43,150 bases of DNA. It comes from Paracoccaceae bacterium (lineage in GTDB: Bacteria; Pseudomonadota; Alphaproteobacteria; Rhodobacterales; Rhodobacteraceae). This document shows, in pieces, positions 8,462-15,787 of this stretch. The stretch is taken from NCBI GenBank assembly GCA_024763335.1, contig JANTFS010000003.1, forward strand, positions 1 to 43,150, written 5' to 3'. Made by a program: the position numbers and the translations under genes. The notes beneath the pieces were generated by a model. It was given only the letters and a program-made list of their open reading frames with translations, ran no database searches and was not told the origin of the DNA. Within the stretch, counting starts at the first letter, position 1, and each line of letters starts with the position of its first letter.

Positions 8462-10120
8462 TCACCTGCTCGCACGCGCCGCGAGGGCCACCGCCGCGAG
8501 GCCGACGCCGATCACCAGCATCGCCGCCGGCGCCGCCTGGCCAATCTGTTCCAGAGAGGCCTTTTCGTAGACCCGGGTCGACAAGGTGTTGTAGTTGAAC
8601 GGCCGCAGCAGCAACGTCGCCGGCAGTTCTTTCACGCTGTCGACGAAGACCAGCAGCAAGGCCGTGCCGACCGAGCCCCGGATCAGCGGAACGTAGACGG
8701 AGCGCAGCGCCCCCCCGGCCGTGCGCCCAAGCGAGCGCGCGGCCATCGGCAGCGATGGCGAAACCCGGTCCATCGCGCTTTCCGCCGCGCCTTGGGCGAT
8801 GGCGAAGAACCGCACGACATAGGCATAGACCACCGCAAACGCGGTGCCGGTGAGAACAAGGCCCGGATCCCAGCCGGTGAGCGCCAGAATGGTGTCGGCA
8901 ACGGTGTTGTCGATCGCGGCAAGCGGGATCAGGATCCCCACCCCGAGCACCGCGCCGGGCGCGGCATAGCCGATCGCCGAGAGCGGCAAGATGCGGCGCG
9001 GCAGGCGGGAGGCCGTGAGCTTGACGCCATAGACGAGGAACAGGGCGCCCAGAACGGTGATGATCGCAGCGCTGCCCCCTACCGCCAGCGTGTTGACGAG
9101 CGCCCGCCCAAGGCCCGGCGCGACCCAGCCCTCGGCATTCGACAGGGCGTGCCAGAGGATCACCCCGGCGGGCAGTATGAACCCGACAACGAAGGGCACG
9201 GTGCAGAAGAACGTCGCCGCCCAGGCCCGCCAGCCGTCGAGCCGGATGGTTTCCACCGGGCGCTGATGGCGCGCGGCCTGGTAGAAGCGCGAGCGCGAGC
9301 GGCTGGCCTTCTCGATCCCCATCAGCACGAGCACCAGAACGAGGATCACCATGGCGATCTGCGCCGCGCCCCCGGCATTGCCCATCTCGAGCCAGGTGGT
9401 GAAGATGCCGGTGGTCAGCGTCTGCACCGCGAAGAAATCGACCACGCCGAAATCGGCCACGGTTTCCATCATCACGATGGCGGTGCCGGCGGCGATGGCC
9501 GGGCGCGCCAATGGCAGGCCCACCCGCCAGAACCGGGCGAAGGGTCCGGCGCCCAGCGCCCGGGCGACTTCGTAGATCCCGCCCGATTGTTCGCGAAAGG
9601 CGGTGCGGGCGAGCAGGTAGACGTAAGGGTTGAGCGCCGCGGCGAGCACCACCACCGCCGCCCAGCGCGCGCGGATCTCGGGAAACCAGTAATCGCGCGC
9701 GGTCTCCCACCCCATCAGCCCGCGCAAGCCCGTCTGGACCGGGCCGGAAAATTCGAGAAAATCAACCAGCGCGTAGGCTCCGACGTAAGCCGGAATTGCC
9801 AGCGGGAAGAGCAGCAGCCATTCCAGAACCCGTGCGCCGGGAAACCGATACATCGCGATCAGCCAGGCCGCGCCGGTGCCGACCATGGCCGACAGCAGCG
9901 CCACCGATCCGGCGATCAGCCCGGTGTTGACGAGATAGCGCGGCAGCGTCGTCGACATCAGGTGCGGCCAGACGTTTTCCTCCGGGTTCAGCGCCATCCA
10001 CAACACCGCGAGAATCGGCCCGACCACGGCAAGCCCGATCAGCAACGCGCCGACCGACCAAAGGCTTGGACGGGCCGGCGCAAAGCGGGATACAGAAACT
10101 TGAGTCTTTTGCTCGGTCAT
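8462..10120 (-). CDS. ABC transporter permease, FbpB/ThiP type (likely ferric iron)
   Basis: 552 residues with about twelve hydrophobic segments, which is two fused six-helix permease units. Each unit has an EAA loop that docks the ATPase: EVARALGAGPFARFWRVGLP in the first half and MAARSLGRTAGGALRSVYVP in the second. This double layout is typical of FbpB-type iron(III) permeases (also sulfate- or thiamine-type two-domain permeases), which work with a periplasmic iron-binding protein and an FbpC ATPase. Neither partner gene is next to it here. The start is the ATG at 10120 (MTEQKTQ), preceded by AAGG about 8 nt upstream; the frame continues upstream for 34 codons without a good ribosome site. 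It is divergent from the sulfotransferase-like gene. Substrate assignment is by family resemblance only. Confidence 0.85.
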   Translation of the reverse strand: MTEQKTQVSVSRFAPARPSLWSVGALLIGLAVVGPILAVLWMALNPEENVWPHLMSTTLPRYLVNTGLIAGSVALLSAMVGTGAAWLIAMYRFPGARVLEWLLLFPLAIPAYVGAYALVDFLEFSGPVQTGLRGLMGWETARDYWFPEIRARWAAVVVLAAALNPYVYLLARTAFREQSGGIYEVARALGAGPFARFWRVGLPLARPAIAAGTAIVMMETVADFGVVDFFAVQTLTTGIFTTWLEMGNAGGAAQIAMVILVLVLVLMGIEKASRSRSRFYQAARHQRPVETIRLDGWRAWAATFFCTVPFVVGFILPAGVILWHALSNAEGWVAPGLGRALVNTLAVGGSAAIITVLGALFLVYGVKLTASRLPRRILPLSAIGYAAPGAVLGVGILIPLAAIDNTVADTILALTGWDPGLVLTGTAFAVVYAYVVRFFAIAQGAAESAMDRVSPSLPMAARSLGRTAGGALRSVYVPLIRGSVGTALLLVFVDSVKELPATLLLRPFNYNTLSTRVYEKASLEQIGQAAPAAMLVIGVGLAAVALAARASR

Positions 10121-10209
10121 CCCCCGCCTTATATCCGGTTTAACTGCCCGGAAAACCCGGTATATTGCAGGGAACGTCACGAGAGAACGACTGCGAGCGG
10201 CCCCGCCAA

Positions 10210-11094
10210 ATGCAATCCACACGCATATCCATCCACCTCGGCGCCCACTGCACCGATGAGGATCGACTGGTCAAGTCTCTTCGGAGAAACCTGAAAACCC
10301 TGGAAGAACATGGGGTTATTGTTCCGGCCCCGCGCAGTTACCGGCCCGTGATCCGCGAGATCCGCAGCCGTCTCAAGGGCGAGCCGGCCAGCCGTGACGC
10401 CCAGGACGTGCTTTTCGAGGCGATCCTCGATACCGACGACGTCGACCGGCTGGTGCTGTCGCACGAAAACTTCCTTGCCAACCACCTCAACGCTTTCAAG
10501 AACGGGGCACTCTACCGCAATGCCGGCAAGAACTCCGCCGCGCTGCGCAACCTGTTTCCCGAAAACCCGGTCGAGTTTTTCCTCGCCGTGCGCAACCCGG
10601 CGACCTTCATCCCCGCCCTGCACCACGTGCTCCAGCCCGGGCCGTTCGATGAATATGTTGCCGGCATTGACCCCGACGCCGTCACCTGGTCCGATGTCGT
10701 GCACGATATCCGGGAGCAGAACCCCGAGGTGCCGATCACGGTCTGGTGCAACGAGGACACGCCGCTGATCTGGCCGGAGGTCCTGCACGAGATCACCGGG
10801 CTCGACCCGACTGTCGGGCTCAAGGGCGGATACGACATCCTCGCCCAGATCATGGCCCGCGAGGGCATCAAGCGGCTGCGCGTCTATCTCAAGAGCCACC
10901 CGCCGGCCACCGAGATCCAGCGCCGCCGCGTCGTTGCGGCGTTCCTCGACAAATACGCGCTCGAAGAAGAGGTCGAGGAAGAGCTCGACCTGCCCGGCTG
11001 GACGCCGGATCTGATCGAGCAGTTCACCGCCAACTACGACGACGACATGATCGAAATCGCCCGCATTCCCGGCGTCACCGTGCTGACCGCCTGA
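10210..11094 (+). CDS. Conserved hypothetical protein, sulfotransferase-like
   Basis: 294 residues, soluble, no signal peptide. The N-terminus STRISIHLGAHCTDEDRLVKSLRRN has the position and spacing of the P-loop-like PAPS site of sulfotransferases (compare HxGxxKTGTTxLQ), but the key Lys/Thr residues are not kept. Later segments such as RLVLSHENFL and VEFFLAVRNPATFIPALHHVL resemble the LSxE and RxPxxxxxS segments of that fold. I therefore place it in the sulfotransferase-like fold without claiming activity. The ATG at 10210 gives a clean N-terminus; an in-frame ATG at 10165 is less likely. It diverges from the permease and converges with gapR. The substrate is unknown. Confidence 0.75.
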   Translation: MQSTRISIHLGAHCTDEDRLVKSLRRNLKTLEEHGVIVPAPRSYRPVIREIRSRLKGEPASRDAQDVLFEAILDTDDVDRLVLSHENFLANHLNAFKNGALYRNAGKNSAALRNLFPENPVEFFLAVRNPATFIPALHHVLQPGPFDEYVAGIDPDAVTWSDVVHDIREQNPEVPITVWCNEDTPLIWPEVLHEITGLDPTVGLKGGYDILAQIMAREGIKRLRVYLKSHPPATEIQRRRVVAAFLDKYALEEEVEEELDLPGWTPDLIEQFTANYDDDMIEIARIPGVTVLTA

Positions 11095-11101
11095 TCTGGC
11101 G

Positions 11102-11115
11102 GCCCGGCGCCGGGC
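11102..11115. terminator. GC-rich perfect palindrome between convergent genes
   Basis: GCCCGGC is followed directly by GCCGGGC, a 14-nt self-complementary sequence. It lies between the stop of the sulfotransferase-like gene and the stop of gapR and touches the latter. It could fold in transcripts from both sides and act as a bidirectional terminator. It has no T-tract, so this is tentative. Confidence 0.35.
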
Positions 11116-11384
11116 TACATGCCCAGCGCTTCCTTGTACATCTCCAGCACCGCCTCTTCCTCGGCGATCTCGTCGCGGTCGCGTTTGCGCAGCGCGATCA
11201 CCTTTCGCATGACCTTGGTGTCGTAGCCACGGGCCTTGGCCTCGGCCATCACCTCTTTCTGCTGGTCGGCAATGTCTTTTTTCTCGGCTTCCAGCCGCTC
11301 GAAACGCTCGATGAACTGGCGCAATTCATCTGCGGTAACACGGTAGCTGTCGGGCTTGGGGTGATCGTCCAAGGGTGTCTGCAT
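11115..11384 (-). CDS. gapR: GapR, nucleoid-associated protein (DUF2312)
   Basis: 89 residues, the usual length of the DUF2312/UPF0335 family. The family member GapR of Caulobacter binds overtwisted, AT-rich DNA ahead of replication forks and helps topoisomerases relax it. The sequence shows the conserved core: TADELRQFIERFERLEAEKKDIADQQKEVMAEAKARGYDTKVMRKVIALRKRD, a long antiparallel coiled coil followed by basic residues that surround the DNA. The ending EEEAVLEMYKEALGM is also typical. The start is the ATG at 11384. It is transcribed alone, divergent from a small membrane protein and convergent with the sulfotransferase-like gene. Confidence 0.93.
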   Translation of the reverse strand: MQTPLDDHPKPDSYRVTADELRQFIERFERLEAEKKDIADQQKEVMAEAKARGYDTKVMRKVIALRKRDRDEIAEEEAVLEMYKEALGM

Positions 11385-11505
11385 CGGGTCCTCCGGGGTC
11401 TGGCCGACCCTTGCTACTGTTGTCGGGCGCAGCCTTCAAGGCCGACAAAAGGGTTGCGGCAGCAGGCGGCTCGGGCTAGGCCGCCCGCAGAATCAGGAGG
11501 ACCGG

Positions 11506-11721
11506 ATGGAGTGGCTCATCTACATCGGCGCCGTGGTGGCCGCGCTGGGGCTTGTCGGGCTCGTCGTTTCGATGCTGCGCGTGATCAAGGCCAAACGTGC
11601 CGGGCTCGACGACGAGGCGCTGAAACAGGCCGTCGCCGCGGCGATCCCGCTCAACATGGGCGCATTCGCGCTGTCGGCGGTCGGGCTGATGATGGTGGTG
11701 GTCGGCATCATCCTCGCCTGA
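11506..11721 (+). CDS. Small two-TM membrane protein
   Basis: 71 residues. Two hydrophobic helices (about residues 4-25 and 46-70) flank a basic, then acidic cytoplasmic loop (RVIKAKRAGLDDEALKQAVAAA). The ribosome site AGGAGG lies 5 nt before the ATG, which supports a real gene despite its size. It reads like the small inner-membrane proteins common in Rhodobacterales. Function unknown. It stands alone: divergent from gapR and ending 12 bp before the stop of the FadJ-like gene on the other strand. Confidence 0.8.
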   Translation: MEWLIYIGAVVAALGLVGLVVSMLRVIKAKRAGLDDEALKQAVAAAIPLNMGAFALSAVGLMMVVVGIILA

Positions 11722-11733
11722 CCTGCGCCCCGA

Positions 11734-13845
11734 TCACATCTTGCGGCGGCGGATGAGCCCGGGGTTGGCGTTGAGCCGCCCGAAATTCATCCCGTTCTTG
11801 ATCAGCTCATCAAACAGCGGCGCCGGCTCGAAGAGCGCCGGATCGCCGCCGTCCTGCACCAGATTCCTGAGGCTGTTTCTCACCTGCAGGAGCCCGTGCC
11901 GGTCGGCCACTTCCATCGGCCCGCCGCGCCAGCGCGGGAAGGCCAGCGCCGCGATCATCGCCGCGTCGATATCGGACGGACGGTAGGCCACCCCGTCACC
12001 CACGAGGCGCGCGCCGGCATTGGCCAGGGCCAAGGTGGTGCGCTCGACGATCTCGTCAGGCGACATCGTCCGCGGCGGCGGCGGCGCCCCGGCGCGCAGC
12101 CCGGCGAGCACCTCCGCGCTCTGCGGGCTCGGCTCTTGCGTCTGCACGCCCTGGTCATAGGCATAGAACCCGCCGCCGGTCTTCTGGCCGAGCAGCCCGG
12201 CCTGCACCATGCGCGACAGCAGCTCCCCCCCGGCATCGGCCCAGTCGAGACCGGCGAGACGGTCAATCCCGGCGAGATCCGCGATTTGCAGCGGCCCGAG
12301 TGCGAAGCCATAGGCGCGCAGGGCCGCGTCGGCCTCCTGCGCCGAGGCGCCCGCGGCGATCACCCCGGCAAGGGCCGAAAGAAGGGTCGAAAACATCGGC
12401 AGAACGAGGCTGTCGCCACCGCCGCCCGGCAACACCGGCAACTTGCCCAGCGCCCGGGCGAAGCCCACGCCGGTGGCCGCCAGATCGGGCGCGGCGCCGG
12501 CAGGGCAGACAACCTCGACGAGGGGAATGCGATGCGCGGGGGCGAAGAACCGCAGCCCGATCACATCGGCAGGCCGCCCGCTCGCGGACGCGAGCGCCGC
12601 GATATCGCTGCCCAGCCCGGCGCTCGCCAGCACGGTTCCGGGGGCCGTCGCCGCGCCGATCATTTCAAACACGCTGCGCCGGGTCTGCGGATCCTCCGTC
12701 ACCGCTTCGATGACAAGATCGACCCCGGCCAGCTGTCCGGGCTCGGCAGACGTGGTCAGCGTGGCCAACTGGGCCTCGCGACGGCTGGCCGCGATCCGGC
12801 CCCGCTCGACGTCGCGCTCAAGCCCCGAGGCCACCCGCCGATGGGCCGCCTCGCGCGCGTGTTCATCCTTTTCGAGCAGCGTCACTGGAAGGCCGGCGGC
12901 GAGGCAGGCGCGCACGATCCCCGATCCCAGCCGTCCGCCCCCGACGACGCCGACCTGCGCGATCCGGCGCGGTGTGCGACTGGAAATCTGCGGCACCCGG
13001 GTGGTGCGCCGTTCGGCAAGGAAGGCGTGGCGCAGCCCGTGCGACTGGTCGCTGTCGACAAGCTGCGCAAAGGTATCCTGTTCCATCGCCAGACCGGCCT
13101 CGAAGGGCAGGAGCAGCGCCGCCTCGACGAGGTCCACCGCGCGATGCGCCGCTTCGCGCCGGTCCTTGGCAAGCTCGGCGCGCCATTTGCCAATGTCGTC
13201 GAAATAGGCCTTGGGATCGGCCAGTCCCTCGGTTCGGGCCCGGGTCGGGCGCGGCAGAACCCCGGCCCTCGCGATGTTGCGCCCCGTTGTCAGCGCCGCC
13301 TTGTCGAGGTTCTTCTCGATGATCCGGTCGGCAAGGCCCACACGCGCCGCCGTCTCCGCGTCGATCGGACGGCCAGAGATCAGCATTTCGAGCGCCGCCC
13401 CGGCCCCGACGATGCGCGGCAGACGCTGGGTTCCGCCCGCCGCCGGCACCAGCCCGAGCATCACGTCCGGCAGGCCCAGCTGAGCCCCGGCCAGAAGCAG
13501 GCGGAAATGGCAGGCCAGCGCCAGCTCGAACCCGCCGCCCAGCGCGGTGCCGCGGACCGCGGCAATCACCGGCTTCGGCGCGTCTTCGATGAGGGTGCAA
13601 AGCTGCCCCAGGCTCGGTCGTTCGCCGGGGTGCTCGAAATCACGCAGATCGGCGCCCGCCGGGAAGGTGCGCCCCCGCGCGTTGATCACGATGGCACCGA
13701 CCTGCGGGTCGTCCAGCGCCCGCGCCAGCCCCGCCGCCAGTGCTTCGCGCACCGGCTGTGTCAACGCATTGACGGGAGGGTTGTCGACGGTGAGAAGCGC
13801 CACATCCGCCCGCACCTCGTAGCCCAGAACTTCGCCCATCCTCAT
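11734..13845 (-). CDS. FadJ-like enoyl-CoA hydratase/3-hydroxyacyl-CoA dehydrogenase with altered active sites
   Basis: 703 residues in the order of alpha-type beta-oxidation proteins: crotonase fold (1 to about 190), Rossmann domain (about 300-480) and two C-terminal 3HCDH domains. In the crotonase part E107 (GGGFELALAC) is kept, but the second catalytic Glu is Asp127 (LGLPDVMLG), and the usual PGxGGT is PAAGGT. In the dehydrogenase part the nucleotide loop is GGGRLGSG, the NTSS segment is SAGLGS, the catalytic His of HFFxP is Arg (GLRFFAPAH), and the NR segment is SL. Family members catalyse hydration and NAD-dependent oxidation of acyl-CoAs. Here dehydrogenase activity is doubtful. I chose the ATG at 13845 (GAGG 6 nt upstream) over the TTG at 13860 and the ATG at 13839. 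Single gene; no thiolase nearby. Confidence 0.88.
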   Translation of the reverse strand: MRMGEVLGYEVRADVALLTVDNPPVNALTQPVREALAAGLARALDDPQVGAIVINARGRTFPAGADLRDFEHPGERPSLGQLCTLIEDAPKPVIAAVRGTALGGGFELALACHFRLLLAGAQLGLPDVMLGLVPAAGGTQRLPRIVGAGAALEMLISGRPIDAETAARVGLADRIIEKNLDKAALTTGRNIARAGVLPRPTRARTEGLADPKAYFDDIGKWRAELAKDRREAAHRAVDLVEAALLLPFEAGLAMEQDTFAQLVDSDQSHGLRHAFLAERRTTRVPQISSRTPRRIAQVGVVGGGRLGSGIVRACLAAGLPVTLLEKDEHAREAAHRRVASGLERDVERGRIAASRREAQLATLTTSAEPGQLAGVDLVIEAVTEDPQTRRSVFEMIGAATAPGTVLASAGLGSDIAALASASGRPADVIGLRFFAPAHRIPLVEVVCPAGAAPDLAATGVGFARALGKLPVLPGGGGDSLVLPMFSTLLSALAGVIAAGASAQEADAALRAYGFALGPLQIADLAGIDRLAGLDWADAGGELLSRMVQAGLLGQKTGGGFYAYDQGVQTQEPSPQSAEVLAGLRAGAPPPPRTMSPDEIVERTTLALANAGARLVGDGVAYRPSDIDAAMIAALAFPRWRGGPMEVADRHGLLQVRNSLRNLVQDGGDPALFEPAPLFDELIKNGMNFGRLNANPGLIRRRKM

Positions 13846-13947
13846 CACCGGCCTCGTCAATTGAGGCGCTGCCCGAAAAAATACCTTTATCAGACAACTC
13901 TAGGATGCCCGGCCGCAAGATCAAAGCGCAATCACACGGGCCTGTGG

Positions 13948-14160
13948 TCAGACCGGCATATTGTCGAAGACATCGTCGGAATCGTCGTCCGACAGATCTT
14001 CCTCGAATTGCTTGAGATCGGCCGGGACCGGCAGGCCAAGAGCGCGCAATTCGGCGATCTTCTCGCGCAGCTGTTCTTGCAGCACATGCCGGTCTTCGGG
14101 GCGTTCGACGATTTCTGCCATCAGCAGATCGATCGCGGCCTTGATTTCTTCCAGAGCCAT
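13948..14160 (-). CDS. Small helical protein of unknown function
   Basis: 70 residues. The ATG at 14160 has a near-perfect ribosome site (AAGGAGG) about 4 nt upstream. The protein is mostly one or two amphipathic helices (MALEEIKAAIDLLMAEIVERPEDRHVLQEQLREKIAELRALGLPVPADL) with an acidic tail (EEDLSDDDSDDVFDNMPV). It contains no cysteine and no membrane segment. It lies 47 bp downstream of the DksA/TraR-type gene on the same strand and could be co-transcribed with it. Family not recognised. Confidence 0.8.
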   Translation of the reverse strand: MALEEIKAAIDLLMAEIVERPEDRHVLQEQLREKIAELRALGLPVPADLKQFEEDLSDDDSDDVFDNMPV

Positions 14161-14207
14161 GCTTCCTCCTTGCGCATCTGACGGCGCCGCAACCGGCGGG
14201 GCCCGTC

Positions 14208-14534
14208 TCAGCCGCGTTTCTCGGCGCAATCGCGGCAAAATGGCGTGTAGGGCACGACATCGAGACGTTCTTCGGCGATCTCCTCGCCGCAACTCACGCA
14301 ATAGCCGAATTCACCCTCATCCATGCGCTGCAACGCAGCCTGGATCTTGGCGATTTCGGCCTTGCCCGAGGTGCCCATGCTTTCCAGCACCTCATCGCCC
14401 TCGCGCTCCGTCGCCAGCTCTTCCCAGTCTTTCGACTGGTGGCTGTCGAGCGTCTCATCGATCTCGCGCAACCGCTCCTCGAGCTCATCGCGGCGGGATT
14501 CGAGAATGGCCCGGTATTTTGCGGTGTTGACCAT
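14208..14534 (-). CDS. DksA/TraR-family zinc-finger protein
   Basis: 108 residues. The C-terminus has the four-cysteine zinc finger of the family (CVSCGEEIAEERLDVVPYTPFCRDCAEKRG). The N-terminus is a coiled coil (YRAILESRRDELEERLREIDETLD) with an acidic tip region (DWEELATEREGDEVLE). Such proteins enter the RNA polymerase secondary channel and adjust initiation, often with ppGpp. The DxxDxA tip motif of E. coli DksA is not present, so this is one of the shorter DksA-like paralogues. Start: GAGGAG lies 7 nt before the ATG at 14534 and only 1 nt before the ATG at 14540, so the former is preferred. Confidence 0.9.
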   Translation of the reverse strand: MVNTAKYRAILESRRDELEERLREIDETLDSHQSKDWEELATEREGDEVLESMGTSGKAEIAKIQAALQRMDEGEFGYCVSCGEEIAEERLDVVPYTPFCRDCAEKRG

Positions 14535-14605
14535 CGACATACTCCTCGTAGCCGACACATCGTGCCCTCGCGGGGCGGGGCTACGCTTTGATACAGGTCA
14601 ATCGG

Positions 14606-14625
14606 GCGATCGGCTATCCGATCGC
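14606..14625 (-). terminator. Stem-loop across the stop codon of the FliM/FliN-like gene
   Basis: Arms GCGATCGG and CCGATCGC (8 bp, perfect) enclose a four-base loop that contains the TAG stop codon of the upstream gene. No T-tract follows on the minus strand. It may be a terminator or a 3'-end stabiliser. Confidence 0.4.
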
Positions 14626-15726
14626 TTCGCGCGCGGGGGCCGTGTCACGCGGCGCCTCAGGGCTCGGCCCCCCGCCATCGGCGCCGGACAGGTCGACCGC
14701 GAGCGCATCGGGGCCGGCGCCGGCGGCGATGGCGGCGGCGGGATCGGGCAGCTCGGCGGCGGCCTGCGGTTCGGCCATCTCGCCAACACCGGCGCGTGGC
14801 AGGGCGGGTGACGGCGCGGTGGTGGCGCGCGCGCCCGCGCCGGTCTCCGCCGCCGCATTGGCCGCCAGCCGAATGGCGCGGTGGCCCGACGCCTGCCCGA
14901 GACGGCCGCGGGCCACCGTGCGGCCGTCGATGCCTTCGAGCATGACCTGCGCAAGGGCATCGCGCGGCACCTCGATCTCCATGCCCGCCTGCAATCGCGT
15001 AACCTCCGCCAGCGTCATGTCGCGCCGAAGCAGCGTTGCCCTCAGCACCGCCTGCGTTTCCATCACCCGGGTCTGCAAGGCCAGCGTGAATGCGCCCGTG
15101 TCGCGGCCGTTTCCCCCGGACCGCGCCGGCGGATCATGCGGCAGGAGAAACGCGATCATGCCGGACTTGCCGCCGTGGCCGAAATCAACATTGGCGCGCA
15201 GCTGGCGGTAGGGAATATCGTCCAGCGTCATCGCCACGGTCCGGGCCTCGGGCAGCGCCATGGCGTAGCGATAGCCGGTGACGGCCGGCGCGAGTTCGAG
15301 CCCGGCCTCCCCGATGCGCCGTTCGAGATCCTCAAGGGTCCGGTCGATGAAGTCGGCACACATGATCGCGTCGGTGCGCGTCGGCGCGCGCGGCTCGGCC
15401 GGACGCGGGACAACCCGGCCGGTGGTCTGAATCTCGATCACCGCCGCCACGGCCTGCATGTCGAGCACGGCGAGGCCGAAGCGGCCCCCGGGCCCCTCGA
15501 TCAGCGCGAGCAAGGCCGGGTCGGGCAGGCTGGCGCAGGCCGGCTCAAGCATCACCCGCGCCACCTCGGCATCAGCGGCGATGGCCGCGAGGCCGATGAC
15601 CTCCTGCGCCGCCTGCGCAATCGCGTCGCGCAGCGCCTTGGCCGGCGAGAGCACGCCGAACTCGGGCGGGGGCCGCCCCGCCCCGGCCTTGCGCCGCATC
15701 GCGTTTGGCTGGTTTTGTTGCTGCAT
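14614..15726 (-). CDS. FliM/FliN-family (SpoA domain) flagellar C-ring-type protein
   Basis: 370 residues from the ATG at 15726. The middle (VLSPAKALRDAIAQAAQEVIGL, then LALIEGPGGRFGLAVLDMQAVAAVIEIQTTGRV) matches the FliM-like middle region. The part near 250-310 (LRATLLRRDMTLAEVTRLQAGMEIEVP) is a SpoA/C-ring domain as in FliM and FliN, with the typical 'reduced to l xxG d vi l' pattern. The tail is a low-complexity Ala/Gly/Pro region. In the family it forms the rotor switch that binds CheY-P. No other flagellar gene lies in the window. The start is uncertain: an upstream TTG (15768) or the ATG at 15699 are alternatives, and none has a well-spaced ribosome site. Confidence 0.78.
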   Translation of the reverse strand: MQQQNQPNAMRRKAGAGRPPPEFGVLSPAKALRDAIAQAAQEVIGLAAIAADAEVARVMLEPACASLPDPALLALIEGPGGRFGLAVLDMQAVAAVIEIQTTGRVVPRPAEPRAPTRTDAIMCADFIDRTLEDLERRIGEAGLELAPAVTGYRYAMALPEARTVAMTLDDIPYRQLRANVDFGHGGKSGMIAFLLPHDPPARSGGNGRDTGAFTLALQTRVMETQAVLRATLLRRDMTLAEVTRLQAGMEIEVPRDALAQVMLEGIDGRTVARGRLGQASGHRAIRLAANAAAETGAGARATTAPSPALPRAGVGEMAEPQAAAELPDPAAAIAAGAGPDALAVDLSGADGGGPSPEAPRDTAPAREAIG

Positions 15727-15787
15727 CTCCAAAATCCGGCTTGCCCAGCCCAAGGTCTCGCAGATCAAGGTTGACGAAGCGTTGAGA

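Noticed and set aside
7877-10294. Long plus-strand open frame (about 800 codons) antisense to the methyltransferase and permease genes
   Set aside because: It crosses the tRNA and two real genes, its translation is Arg/His/Pro-rich without domains, and it reflects the high GC content of the opposite strand.
11896-14181. Plus-strand open frame (about 760 codons) opposite the FadJ-like gene
   Set aside because: It is a mirror of high third-position GC in the real gene; no start signal or domain is seen.
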